Program-made: the position numbers and the translations under genes | Notes under the pieces: model-generated | Told to the model about the DNA's origin: nothing | Database searches by the model: none | The model's input: the letters and a program-made list of their open reading frames with translations, nothing else | In this document: one piece after another, positions 34,335 to 41,623 of the stretch | Position numbering within the stretch: the first letter of the stretch is position 1 | How the letters are laid out: every line of letters begins with the position of its first letter | DNA from: Streptomyces noursei | Lineage (GTDB): Bacteria > Actinomycetota > Actinomycetes > Streptomycetales > Streptomycetaceae | Reading direction: 5' to 3' | Assembly: GCF_001646665.1 (NCBI RefSeq) | Contig: NZ_LWBU01000279.1 | Location: 189,908 to 253,907 of the forward strand | DNA length: 64,000 nt

Positions 34335-35733
34335 GCGCCTGCCACACGGTGGTGGCGTTGCAGAACTCCTTGATGCCGTGGCCGGACAGTTCGCGCCCGT
34401 ACCCGGAGCGCTTCACGCCGCCGAAGGGCAGCGCGGGGTGGGAGGCGGTCATGCCGTTGACGAAGACCCCGCCCGCCTCCAGGTCGCGGACGAACGTCCG
34501 CACGTCCTCGTCGTCACGGGTCCAGACGTTGGAGCTGAGACCGAAGTACGTGTCGTTGGCGACCTTCACCGCCTCGTCGGCGTCGGCCACCCGGTAGAGG
34601 GTGGCGACCGGCCCGAAGGTCTCCTCCTGGTGGATCCGCATGCCGGGCGTGATCCCCGTCAGCACCGTCGGCTCGTAGAACCAGCCGTTGGCCAGGCCCT
34701 GCGGCAGGCCCTCGGGGCGGCGGCCGCCGCACAGGACGGTGGCGCCCTGGCGCACGGCGTCGTCGACGAGTTCCTGGAGCCCGTCGCGGCCGGACTCGCT
34801 GGCCAGCGGGCCGACGTCGGTGGCCTCGTCCATCGGGTCGCCCACGGTCAGCGCGGCCATGCCGGCGGTGAAGCGTTCCCGGAAGGCGTCGAACACGTCG
34901 GTGTGGACGATGAAGCGCTTGGCGGCGATGCAGGACTGGCCGTTGTTCTGCGCGCGGGCCGTCACGGCGACCTCGGCGGCCTTCTCCACGTCCGCCGAGG
35001 GCATCACGACGTACGGATCGCTGCCGCCCAGTTCCAGGACGGTCTTCTTGATCTCGTCGCCGGCGATGGCGGCGACGGACCGCCCGGCGGGTTCGCTGCC
35101 GGTGAGGGTGGCGGCGGCCACCCGGTCGTCGCGCAGGATGCCCTCGACGGCGCGGGAGCCGACGAGCAGCGTCTGGAAACAGCCCTCGGGGTAGCCGGCG
35201 CGGCGGAAGAGGTCCTCCAGGTAGAGGGCGGTCTGCGGCACGTTCGAGGCGTGCTTGAGGAGCCCGACGTTGCCCGCCATGAGCGCGGGCGCGGCGAAGC
35301 GGACGACCTGCCAGAGCGGGAAGTTCCAGGGCATGACGGCGAGGACCGGCCCGAGCGGGCGGTAGTGCACGCGTGCGTGGGCGGCCCCGGAGTCCCGTAC
35401 GTCGGCCTCGGGCGGCTGTTCGTCGGCGAGGAGCCGTTCGGCGTTGGCCGCGTACCAGCGCATGGCCTTCACGCATTTGGCCGCCTCCGCCCGGGCGGCG
35501 GCGAGGGGCTTGCCCATCTCGGTGGTCATCGTGCGGGCGATGTCGTCCTGGTCGGCCTCCAGCAGCCCCGCCGCGCGGTCGAGCAGGCCGGCCCGGTCGG
35601 CGAACGTGGTCGTCCGGTACGCGCGGAAGGCCGCGTCGGCGGCGGCGACGCGCCGTTCGATCCCGTCGGGCGTCAGCTCGTCGAACGTCCTGAGCGTCTC
35701 GCCGGTGGCGGGGTTGACCGTCGCGATGGGCAT
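34330..35733 (-). CDS. NADP-type succinate-semialdehyde dehydrogenase-like ALDH
   Basis: A 467-residue aldehyde dehydrogenase with the family motifs PLGPVLAVMPWNFPLWQ, TGSEPAGRSVA (cofactor site), KKTVLELGGSDP (general base Glu), AQNNGQSCIAAKRF (nucleophile Cys) and the C-terminal PFGGVKRSGYGRELS. The arrangement and length match the GabD/YneI-like group that oxidises succinate semialdehyde or related short aldehydes. The ATG follows GAGGAGG. In an arabinose oxidative pathway a ketoglutarate-semialdehyde dehydrogenase is needed, but this gene shows no copy of the IclR operators, so I do not assign it there. Its last codons reach into a 41-bp inverted duplication. Confidence 0.88.
   Translation of the reverse strand: MPIATVNPATGETLRTFDELTPDGIERRVAAADAAFRAYRTTTFADRAGLLDRAAGLLEADQDDIARTMTTEMGKPLAAARAEAAKCVKAMRWYAANAERLLADEQPPEADVRDSGAAHARVHYRPLGPVLAVMPWNFPLWQVVRFAAPALMAGNVGLLKHASNVPQTALYLEDLFRRAGYPEGCFQTLLVGSRAVEGILRDDRVAAATLTGSEPAGRSVAAIAGDEIKKTVLELGGSDPYVVMPSADVEKAAEVAVTARAQNNGQSCIAAKRFIVHTDVFDAFRERFTAGMAALTVGDPMDEATDVGPLASESGRDGLQELVDDAVRQGATVLCGGRRPEGLPQGLANGWFYEPTVLTGITPGMRIHQEETFGPVATLYRVADADEAVKVANDTYFGLSSNVWTRDDEDVRTFVRDLEAGGVFVNGMTASHPALPFGGVKRSGYGRELSGHGIKEFCNATTVWQAP
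34648..34688 (-). repeat. 41-bp source segment inside the aldehyde dehydrogenase (right arm)
   Basis: This is the in-gene copy of the 41-bp inverted repeat; it encodes the conserved WFYEPTVLTGIT region. The two arms are separated by 313 bp and could pair as a long hairpin in DNA or antisense RNA. Confidence 0.9.
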
Positions 35734-35820
35734 GGGTGGGTCCTCCTCGCAGTCGCTGCCTCGACCCTGCCGCGCTGGTCGCGGCGCCGCAACGCGAGCG
35801 GCCGCGGCACGACGGCGGCG

Positions 35821-35844
35821 GGTTATGACCGGTCTGTCGGGTAA
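35821..35844 (+). promoter_or_regulatory. Possible sigma-B-type promoter of the yihY gene
   Basis: GGTT, 14 bp and GGGTAA fit GNNT-N14-16-GGGTA. The ATG is 12 bp past the -10-like box, so the transcript would have almost no leader. Confidence 0.4.
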
Positions 35845-35855
35845 CCCGTGGCGGT

Positions 35856-36935
35856 ATGGCACACACAGGTGATGACAAGGAAAAAGGCGCCGGGACCCCG
35901 GACGAGCCGACCGATCTGTCCGCGGGCTCGTGGCGGGCGGTCCTCAAGCGGACCGGCAAGGAGTTCATGGACGACGAGCTGCCCGACCGCGCGGCGGCCC
36001 TGACGTACTACAGCGTCCTGTCGATCTTCCCCGCCCTGCTGGTCCTGGTGTCGGTACTGGGCGTGATCGGGGACTCGGCGACCCGCACCGTGCTGGACAA
36101 CCTCCAGAAGCTGGCGCCGGGGCCGGTGCGGGACATCCTCGGGGACGCCGTGAAGCAGCTCCAGGACAGCCCGGGCGCCAGCGGCGTGGTGGCGGTCGTC
36201 AGCCTGCTCGGCGCGATCTGGTCGGCCTCCGGGTACGTGGGCGGCTTCATCCGTACCGCGAACGCCGTGTACGACCTGCCGGAGGGCCGCCCGGTGTGGA
36301 AGCTGACCCCGCTCCGGGTCGGGCTGACGCTGGTGCTGATGGTGCTGCTCGCGGTCAGCGCGATGATCGTGGTCTTCACCGGACCGCTCGCGGCACGCGC
36401 CGGTGAGGCCATCGGCCTCGGCGACGAAGCGGTCACCGTGTGGAACATCGCCAAGTGGCCGGTGCTCATCGTCCTGGTGATCGTGATGATCGCGCTGCTG
36501 TTCTGGCGGGCGCCGAACGTGCACGGCCAGGGTTTCCGCTGGCTGAGCCCGGGCAGCGTGCTGGCGGTGCTGTTGTGGCTGATCGCCTCCGGCGGTTTCG
36601 CACTGTACGTGGCGAACTTCAGCTCGTACAACAAGACGTACGGCACCCTGGCCGGTGTCATCACCTTCCTGATCTGGCTGTGGCTGTCGAACCTGGCGAT
36701 CCTGCTGGGCCTGGAGCTCGACGCGGAACTGGCGCGCCAGCGGGCGATCAGCAGCGGCATGCCGGAGTCGGAGGAGCCGTACGTGGAGCCCCGGGACACC
36801 CGCAAGTGGCCCGAGGAGCTGCGTGAGGAGGCCGCGCGCGAGGAGACCGCGCGTGAAGGGACCTCCCGCGACGACGCCGCCCGCGAAGGGGCTGTACGCG
36901 ACGAGCGGCGCGGCCGCGGTACCGACCCGCGCTGA
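35856..36935 (+). CDS. YihY/BrkB-family inner membrane protein
   Basis: The 359-residue protein has about six membrane helices and the family blocks DDELPDRAAALTYYSVLSIFP (split at the helix start), LLGAIWSASGYVGGFIRTANAVYD, LRVGLTLVLMVLLAVSA, GFRWLSPGSVLAVLLWL, FALYVANFSSYNKTYGTLAGVITFLIWLWLS in two parts and NLAILLGLELDAEL. YihY proteins have no proven biochemical activity. The N-terminus (about 30 residues) and C-terminus (about 55 residues, with alternating Glu/Arg runs such as REETAREGTSRDD) are charged and cytoplasmic. The gene is divergent from the aldehyde dehydrogenase and ends in a tandem repeat followed by a strong hairpin. Confidence 0.9.
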   Translation: MAHTGDDKEKGAGTPDEPTDLSAGSWRAVLKRTGKEFMDDELPDRAAALTYYSVLSIFPALLVLVSVLGVIGDSATRTVLDNLQKLAPGPVRDILGDAVKQLQDSPGASGVVAVVSLLGAIWSASGYVGGFIRTANAVYDLPEGRPVWKLTPLRVGLTLVLMVLLAVSAMIVVFTGPLAARAGEAIGLGDEAVTVWNIAKWPVLIVLVIVMIALLFWRAPNVHGQGFRWLSPGSVLAVLLWLIASGGFALYVANFSSYNKTYGTLAGVITFLIWLWLSNLAILLGLELDAELARQRAISSGMPESEEPYVEPRDTRKWPEELREEAAREETAREGTSRDDAAREGAVRDERRGRGTDPR

Positions 36936-37001
36936 CGCCCGCGGCTCGGTACCACCGGCATACCGACCCGCGCTGACGCCTACGGCCCGGTACCACCGGC
37001 A
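36920..37001. repeat. 41-bp tandem duplication covering the yihY stop codon
   Basis: Two adjacent 41-bp units beginning TACCGACCCGCGCTGACGCC and ending GGTACCACCGGCA, with a few mismatches in the middle. The first includes the TGA of the gene; the second lies downstream and supplies the left arm of the terminator stem. Confidence 0.75.
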
Positions 37002-37023
37002 CCCCGGCCGGTGGTACCGGGCC
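36984..37023. terminator. Bidirectional hairpin between convergent yihY and FUSC genes
   Basis: GGCCCGGTACCACCGGC pairs perfectly over 17 bp with GCCGGTGGTACCGGGCC around a 6-base loop. It lies just past both stop codons and so can end both transcripts. Confidence 0.75.
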
Positions 37024-37025
37024 GT

Positions 37026-38276
37026 TCACGTCTCCGCCGGGACGGGCCGGGCGTCGTCCAGGTCGTAGAGGAGCCGTTGCGTCTCCGCCGCGAGGCCGCC
37101 GACCGAGGTGGCGGTCTCGTCGTCGTGCTCGGTGAGCCGGGCCTTGAGGCGCCGCTGTGCCGCCCACGCCCGCCGCAGGGCCTCCTCCCGGCGGTCACCG
37201 GGCGCGCCCTGAACACCGCCGGGCGCGTCCTGACGGCCACCGCCCGGCGCGTCACGGGCGTCGCCCGGCGCGCCCCGGCCGTCGTCCGGCCCGGCCCCGC
37301 CGGTGAGCGCCGCGGCGTCCGCCTCGCACACGTCCGCCAGGGCGTGCAGCAGGCGGGGCACCTCCCCGAGCACCGAGTCCGGCGGCGGCCTGAGGCGGGG
37401 GCTGTCACCGGCCGCCTCGGCGAGCATGCCGGTGAGCGCGGTCAGGTGGTCCGTGACGCGCTCCCAGGCCGCGTCCCACTGCGTGGAGGGCAGTCCCGGG
37501 CCGGGCGGCCGGCGGATGCGGCGCCGGGGGTTGAGGCGCAGGCTCTCCCTCGTCCACATCCGGGCGTTGTGCAGGTCCGCCAGCAGTTGCGGGAGCCGCC
37601 GGGCGCGGGTGTACCACTCCTGGGCCTGGCGCCGCTCGTAGCCCTGCTCCATCTCCCGGGCCATCGTCCGCAGCAGCTCCGCGCCGTCGCCGGGCAGCCG
37701 GCACAGCGACTCGTGCGCGTGCCGCAGGTGCACGGGCGGGAGGATCAGTGCGTTGACGCCGATGCCGATGACCGCCCCGAGGAGCGTCTCCAGCAGCCGG
37801 TGCAGGATGTCGAACCCGCTGAACGAGCCGTACACCAGGACGAACAGCGCCGTGGTCGAGGCGTAGACGCCCTGGCCCTCGAAGCGGGAGTAGTTGCCGA
37901 GCAGCGCGGTGACGGGCAGCGCGATGGCCATGGCCGCCATGGTGTTGCCGCCGGTCAGCCCCGCGGCGGCGGCCGCGAGCACGGTGCCGGCGGCGATGAG
38001 GACGACCTGCTGGACGCCGGTGCGCACGGACCGGTAGACGGTGCTCTGCACCAGCGCGACCGCCGTCCAGGGCGCCATCAGCGCCAGCGGTGCCTGCCAC
38101 CACCAGCCGGCCACCGCCCAGGCGAGGATCGCGGCTCCGGCGGCCTTGATGGCCTGGACGGCGAGGTCGCGCTCGGGCCCCGGGCCGGCGAGGGCCCGGC
38201 GTACGGACCGGCCGACGGCCGCGGCCTCCCAGCCGGCCCACTGCCCCAGCTCCTGCGCGCGGGCCGCCGGGTTCAC
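37026..38276 (-). CDS. FUSC-family (aromatic-acid exporter-like) membrane protein
   Basis: A 416-residue protein with a hydrophobic N-terminal half of about six helices (APWTAVALVQSTVYRSVRTG, VVLIAAGTVLAAAAAGLTGG, TTALFVLVYGSFSGFD, TLLGAVIGIGVNALILPP in order) and a cytoplasmic helical half. This is the FUSC/ArAE layout, whose members are exporters of aromatic acids or unknown compounds. A Gly/Asp/Pro-rich linker near residues 335-370 (DDGRGAPGDARDAPGGG) looks repetitive. The GTG start overlaps the stop of the SDR gene by four bases, so translation is coupled. Confidence 0.82.
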   Translation of the reverse strand: MNPAARAQELGQWAGWEAAAVGRSVRRALAGPGPERDLAVQAIKAAGAAILAWAVAGWWWQAPLALMAPWTAVALVQSTVYRSVRTGVQQVVLIAAGTVLAAAAAGLTGGNTMAAMAIALPVTALLGNYSRFEGQGVYASTTALFVLVYGSFSGFDILHRLLETLLGAVIGIGVNALILPPVHLRHAHESLCRLPGDGAELLRTMAREMEQGYERRQAQEWYTRARRLPQLLADLHNARMWTRESLRLNPRRRIRRPPGPGLPSTQWDAAWERVTDHLTALTGMLAEAAGDSPRLRPPPDSVLGEVPRLLHALADVCEADAAALTGGAGPDDGRGAPGDARDAPGGGRQDAPGGVQGAPGDRREEALRRAWAAQRRLKARLTEHDDETATSVGGLAAETQRLLYDLDDARPVPAET

Positions 38277-39160
38277 GGAAGCGGGGTGCCGCCGGTGGCG
38301 TTGACGATCTCCCCTGTGAGGTAACTCGCCGCCTGTGAGGCGAGGAAGACGTACGCCGGTGCCATCTCCGCCGGCTGGGCGGGCCGTCCGAGGGGCGACT
38401 GCTTGCCGAACTCGGCCGTGTCGGGCATCGTCGCCGGGATGAGCGGTGTCCAGACCGGTCCCGGGGCCACGGCGTTGACCCGGATGCCGCGCTCGGCGAC
38501 CATCTGCGCCAGACCGTGGGTGAAGTTGACGATGGCGGCCTTCGTCATGGCGTAGTCGAGCAGCGGCGGGCTGGGCTTGTAGGCCTGCACGGACGTGGTG
38601 TTGATGACCGAGCCGCCCCGGGGGATGTGCGGCAGCGCCGCCTTGGTCAGCCAGAACATGCCGTACAGGTTGGTCTTCATCACCCGGTCGAACTGCTCGG
38701 TGGTGATGGCCTCGATGCCGTCCGGCTGGGCCATCTGGTACGCCGCGTTGTTCACCAGGACGTCGATGCGTCCGAACTCGTCGGCGACCCGGCGGATCAG
38801 GGCGCGGCACTGCTCCTCGTCCCGGTTGTCGGCGGCGGTGGAGACGGCCTTGCGGCCGGCCTCCTCGACGAGCCTCGCGGTCTCGCGCGCCTCGTCCTCC
38901 TCCTCGGGAAGGTGGGTGAAGACGACGTCGGCGCCTTCGCGGGCGTACGCGAGGCACACCGCGCGCCCGATGCCCGAGTCGCCCCCGGTGACGACGGCGA
39001 CGCGGTCCCGCAGCAGTCCGGTGCCCCGGTAGGAGCCCTCGCCGTGGTCCGGCGGCGGGTCCATCGGGCCGGTCCATCCCGGGTGTTGCTGGTCCTGGTC
39101 GGGGAAGTCCGGCCGCGGGTGCCGGGTGACGGGGTCCTGGGGCTCGCGGGGGTCGGTCAT
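38273..39160 (-). CDS. SDR-family oxidoreductase (YghA/YhdG-like)
   Basis: The 295-residue protein has a 45-residue Pro/Asp/His-rich N-terminal extension typical of stress-linked SDRs (QHPGWTGPMDPPPDHGE), then the Rossmann motif VAVVTGGDSGIGRAV, NNAAYQM, catalytic Ser in VINTTSVQAYKPSPP and the YAMTKAA Tyr-Lys pair, ending AASYLTGEIVNATGGTPLP. It would use NAD(P)H to reduce an aldehyde or ketone; the natural substrate is unknown. It is cytoplasmic. A sigma-B-like promoter lies upstream, and the gene is coupled to the FUSC gene behind it. Confidence 0.87.
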   Translation of the reverse strand: MTDPREPQDPVTRHPRPDFPDQDQQHPGWTGPMDPPPDHGEGSYRGTGLLRDRVAVVTGGDSGIGRAVCLAYAREGADVVFTHLPEEEDEARETARLVEEAGRKAVSTAADNRDEEQCRALIRRVADEFGRIDVLVNNAAYQMAQPDGIEAITTEQFDRVMKTNLYGMFWLTKAALPHIPRGGSVINTTSVQAYKPSPPLLDYAMTKAAIVNFTHGLAQMVAERGIRVNAVAPGPVWTPLIPATMPDTAEFGKQSPLGRPAQPAEMAPAYVFLASQAASYLTGEIVNATGGTPLP

Positions 39161-39204
39161 GGTCCGCCTTTCCTGGTCAAGGGTTGTCGGAGTCGACTTC
39201 TCGC

Positions 39205-39229
39205 GTTCCCAAGACTCACGGACCGAACC
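39205..39229 (-). promoter_or_regulatory. Possible sigma-B/H-type promoter of the SDR-FUSC operon
   Basis: Minus-strand GGTT, 15 bp, GGGAAC, about 45 bp before the SDR start. The -10 differs from the GGGTAC consensus by one base. Confidence 0.3.
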
Positions 39230-39275
39230 ATTCGCCGCGAATCAGACGGTGGCGGCCGGTGGGCCGGCCGGCGGG

Positions 39276-39686
39276 TCAGACGGGGATCCGGTCCGACGCG
39301 GCGGCGATGGGTACGTCGTTGATGCTCGCGTAGCGCCGGCGCATGAGGCCGTTCGGGGCGAACTCCCAGTTCTCGTTGCCGTACGCGCGGAACCACCGTC
39401 CGTCGGCGTCGTGGTACTCGTACGCGAAGCGCACGGCGATGCGGTCCGCGGTGAACGCCCACAGTTCCTTGCGCAGGCGGTAGTCGAGCTCCCGCCGCCA
39501 CTTGGCGGTGAGGAAGGCGACGATCTCGTCCCGGCCGGTCAGGAACACGTCGCGGTTGCGCCACTCGGAGTCCTCGGTGTAGGCGAGGGCGACCTTCTCC
39601 GGGTCGCGGGTGTTCCATGCCTCCTCGGCGAGCCGGACCTTCTCACGGGCGGTTTCCTCGGTGAACGGAGGCAGGGGCGGACGCAC
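39276..39686 (-). CDS. NTF2-like (DUF1348/SnoaL-fold) protein
   Basis: A 136-residue protein with the cone-fold pattern of DUF1348: EKVRLAEEAWNTRDPEKVALAY, EWRNRDVFLTGRDEIVAFL, DYRLRKELWAFTADRIAVRFAYEYHD in two strands and WFRAYGNENWEFAPNGLM. Family members are single-domain NTF2-like proteins of unknown ligand. The start is GTG. It is divergent from a TetR gene; the shared gap carries two copies of a palindromic operator, so it is probably the TetR target. Confidence 0.85.
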   Translation of the reverse strand: MRPPLPPFTEETAREKVRLAEEAWNTRDPEKVALAYTEDSEWRNRDVFLTGRDEIVAFLTAKWRRELDYRLRKELWAFTADRIAVRFAYEYHDADGRWFRAYGNENWEFAPNGLMRRRYASINDVPIAAASDRIPV

Positions 39687-39708
39687 GGCGACTCCTCTCG
39701 ACAGCGGC

Positions 39709-39759
39709 GAGAACGATCGTTCTCACCCGCTCGGGTACCCTACGAGAACGGTGGTTCTC
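39709..39759. promoter_or_regulatory. Two palindromic TetR operators between NTF2-like and tetR genes
   Basis: GAGAACGATCGTTCTC is a perfect 16-bp palindrome; GAGAACGGTGGTTCTC is an imperfect second copy with its centre 35 bp away. The second lies 18 bp before the TetR start and the first 22 bp before the NTF2-like start. Confidence 0.75.
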
Positions 39760-39777
39760 ACGCAAGGGAGTGACGGC

Positions 39778-40344
39778 ATGGACAGCGAGGGGGCGAGGAC
39801 CCGGATCCTCGACGCGGCCGAGGACCTGTTCTACGGCCGCGGCATCCAGACCGTCGGCATGGACGCCGTGCGCAGCGCGTCAGGGGTCACCCTGCGGCGG
39901 CTCTACCAGCTGTTCCCCTCCAAGGGCGACCTGGTCGAGGCGTACCTGCTGCGACGCGACGCCCGGTGGCGCGCCGGCCTCGCCGCGTACGTGGACGCCA
40001 CCGGCGCCGCTCCGCGCGAGCGAGTGCTGGCGGTCTTCGACTGGCTGCGCGGCTGGTTCGAGGAACCGGGTTTCCGGGGCTGCGCGTTCATCAACGGCTT
40101 CGGGGAACTGGGCGCGACCTCGCCTGAGGTGGCCGCGGCGGCGCGGCGGCACAAGGAGGAGTTCTTCCGGTACGTCACCGGCCTGACGACCGCGGCGGGC
40201 GCCCCCGCCGCGACCGGACGCCAGGTCGCCCTGCTCGCCGAGGGCGCCATCACGACCGCCGCCCTCACCGGCTCCTCCGCCCCCGCCGGGGAGGCCCGGG
40301 CGGCGGCCGCCCTGCTGCTGGACGCGGTCACGGCACGGCGCTGA
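39778..40344 (+). CDS. TetR-family repressor
   Basis: The 188-residue protein has a TetR N-terminal helix-turn-helix (RTRILDAAEDLFYGRGIQTVGMDAV in two parts, SGVTLRRLYQLFPSKGDLVEAYL across the recognition helix) and a C-terminal ligand domain of the TetR_C group seen beside DUF1348 genes (GCAFINGFGELGATSPEV). It probably represses itself and the divergent NTF2-like gene through the two palindromes in their shared gap. The ATG follows AAGGGAG. The inducing ligand is unknown. Confidence 0.9.
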   Translation: MDSEGARTRILDAAEDLFYGRGIQTVGMDAVRSASGVTLRRLYQLFPSKGDLVEAYLLRRDARWRAGLAAYVDATGAAPRERVLAVFDWLRGWFEEPGFRGCAFINGFGELGATSPEVAAAARRHKEEFFRYVTGLTTAAGAPAATGRQVALLAEGAITTAALTGSSAPAGEARAAAALLLDAVTARR

Positions 40345-40496
40345 ACCGGGCCGGAGGAGCGGACGCGGGGGGACGCGGGGGGGGGACCGGTGCCGGCCCG
40401 CGTGCCGCCGAACCGGTGAATCGGGGCCGCCCCGCGCATGTGGCACCGCCCTTCTCGCAAGGACACCCTGGGGTTCCGCTCTGCGAAAGGATGGAG

Positions 40497-41453
40497 ATGC
40501 GCCTTGCACATTCCTCTTGGGGTGCCGCCGCACTGGCCCTCGTGCTGAGCACGGCCGGGTGCGCACCCGCCCAGGACCGTTCGCCCTCCGCCCTCTCAAC
40601 CCTCTCCGCCCCGCCCCCCGCCCCCGCCGCGGCGCCCGCACCGCCACGGCAGGCAGCGGGCGGGACGTGCCGGGCACCCAGCGAGAAGAAACGTCACTGC
40701 ACCCGTGTGCCCCGAACCCACTACGGCCACCGGGTCGTCACCATCGACATCCTGGCCGGGTTCACCGCCCGCGCCGCCGGTGAGGCGGGCGGCGAACGCA
40801 CCCTGCGGGCCCGCATCCGACAGGCCGTCACCTCCACCTCCCAGGCGTTCGCCGCCGGGGCCGTCCACGCCCGCCTCCGGCTCACCGGCATCGTCCGCGC
40901 CACGGTGCCCGCCCGGCTGGACCGGTCAGGCGACGCCCTGCTGAAGGCGGTCGCCCGGCGCGGCGACGGCGTGGCGGACCACCTGCCGCGCCTGCGCGAC
41001 CGCCTGGGGGCCGACCTCGTGACGGTGGTGACCGGCAGCAAGGGGCCCGCCGGGCTGGCCAACCGGCCCCGGCGCGTCACGTCCCGGACGAGCAACCACG
41101 GCTACAGCCTCGTCGCGCAGCGGGCCCTCGCGCACCACTCCCTCGCCCACGAGATCGCGCACAACCTGGGCGCCATGCACGACTACGTCACCGCCCCCCG
41201 GGGTGCGAACAGCGCCCGCGGCTACTTCCCGCCCTCGGGGCGGTGGTCGACCCTGGAGGCGTACGAGTCCAGTTGCCGCAGGGCGACCGGCGGCCCCTGC
41301 CGGCGCATCAACCGCTACTCCAACCCCCGCCAGACCTACCGCGGAGAGCCGCTCGGCTCACCCCTGGGCCGGCCGCGGCCCGCCGACACCGTCCGCGCCT
41401 TCAACGCCGTGGTGGGCATCGTGGCCGACTACCGCCGCCGTCCGGGCCGGTGA
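40497..41453 (+). CDS. Secreted lipoprotein metallopeptidase of the metzincin (reprolysin-like) group
   Basis: A 318-residue protein with a lipobox (LSTAGCAP near Cys20), a 35-residue Ala/Pro linker and an extracytoplasmic catalytic domain. The zinc motif reads LAHEIAHNLGAMHDY, the metzincin HExxHxxGxxHD with an extra Asp. Upstream is the strand-helix YGHRVVTIDILAGFTARA, and downstream cysteines (SSCRRATGGPC) could form a disulfide. Reprolysin-like enzymes cut extracellular proteins. An ATG six bases upstream is possible, but the AAAGGA ribosome site fits the chosen one. It is a single gene with no visible partner. Confidence 0.85.
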   Translation: MRLAHSSWGAAALALVLSTAGCAPAQDRSPSALSTLSAPPPAPAAAPAPPRQAAGGTCRAPSEKKRHCTRVPRTHYGHRVVTIDILAGFTARAAGEAGGERTLRARIRQAVTSTSQAFAAGAVHARLRLTGIVRATVPARLDRSGDALLKAVARRGDGVADHLPRLRDRLGADLVTVVTGSKGPAGLANRPRRVTSRTSNHGYSLVAQRALAHHSLAHEIAHNLGAMHDYVTAPRGANSARGYFPPSGRWSTLEAYESSCRRATGGPCRRINRYSNPRQTYRGEPLGSPLGRPRPADTVRAFNAVVGIVADYRRRPGR

Positions 41454-41611
41454 GACCGGGCAGCGGGACGGCTGGGACGGGTCGGCGGCGTCGCGAACGG
41501 ACGGCACGGGGGAGGGATGCAGATGCGGAAGGGGGCGTACGGGACGGTCGCGGGTACACGGGGCGCACGGCACCGTTTCCGGCTTCCCAGGCGGATGTCG
41601 GTCAGAGCGGA

Positions 41612-41617
41612 TAAAAT
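41612..41617 (+). promoter_or_regulatory. -10 box suggesting a leaderless FHA-ABC transcript
   Basis: TAAAAT ends 6 bp before the ATG, and no ribosome-binding site lies between. Transcription would begin at or next to the start codon. No clear -35 box was found. Confidence 0.45.
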
Positions 41618-41623
41618 TCCCTT

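Noticed and set aside
34330..35733. Aldehyde dehydrogenase as the ketoglutarate-semialdehyde step of the arabinose pathway
   Set aside because: The family would fit, but no IclR operator pair lies upstream and it is 20 kb from the regulator, so there is no sequence support for membership.
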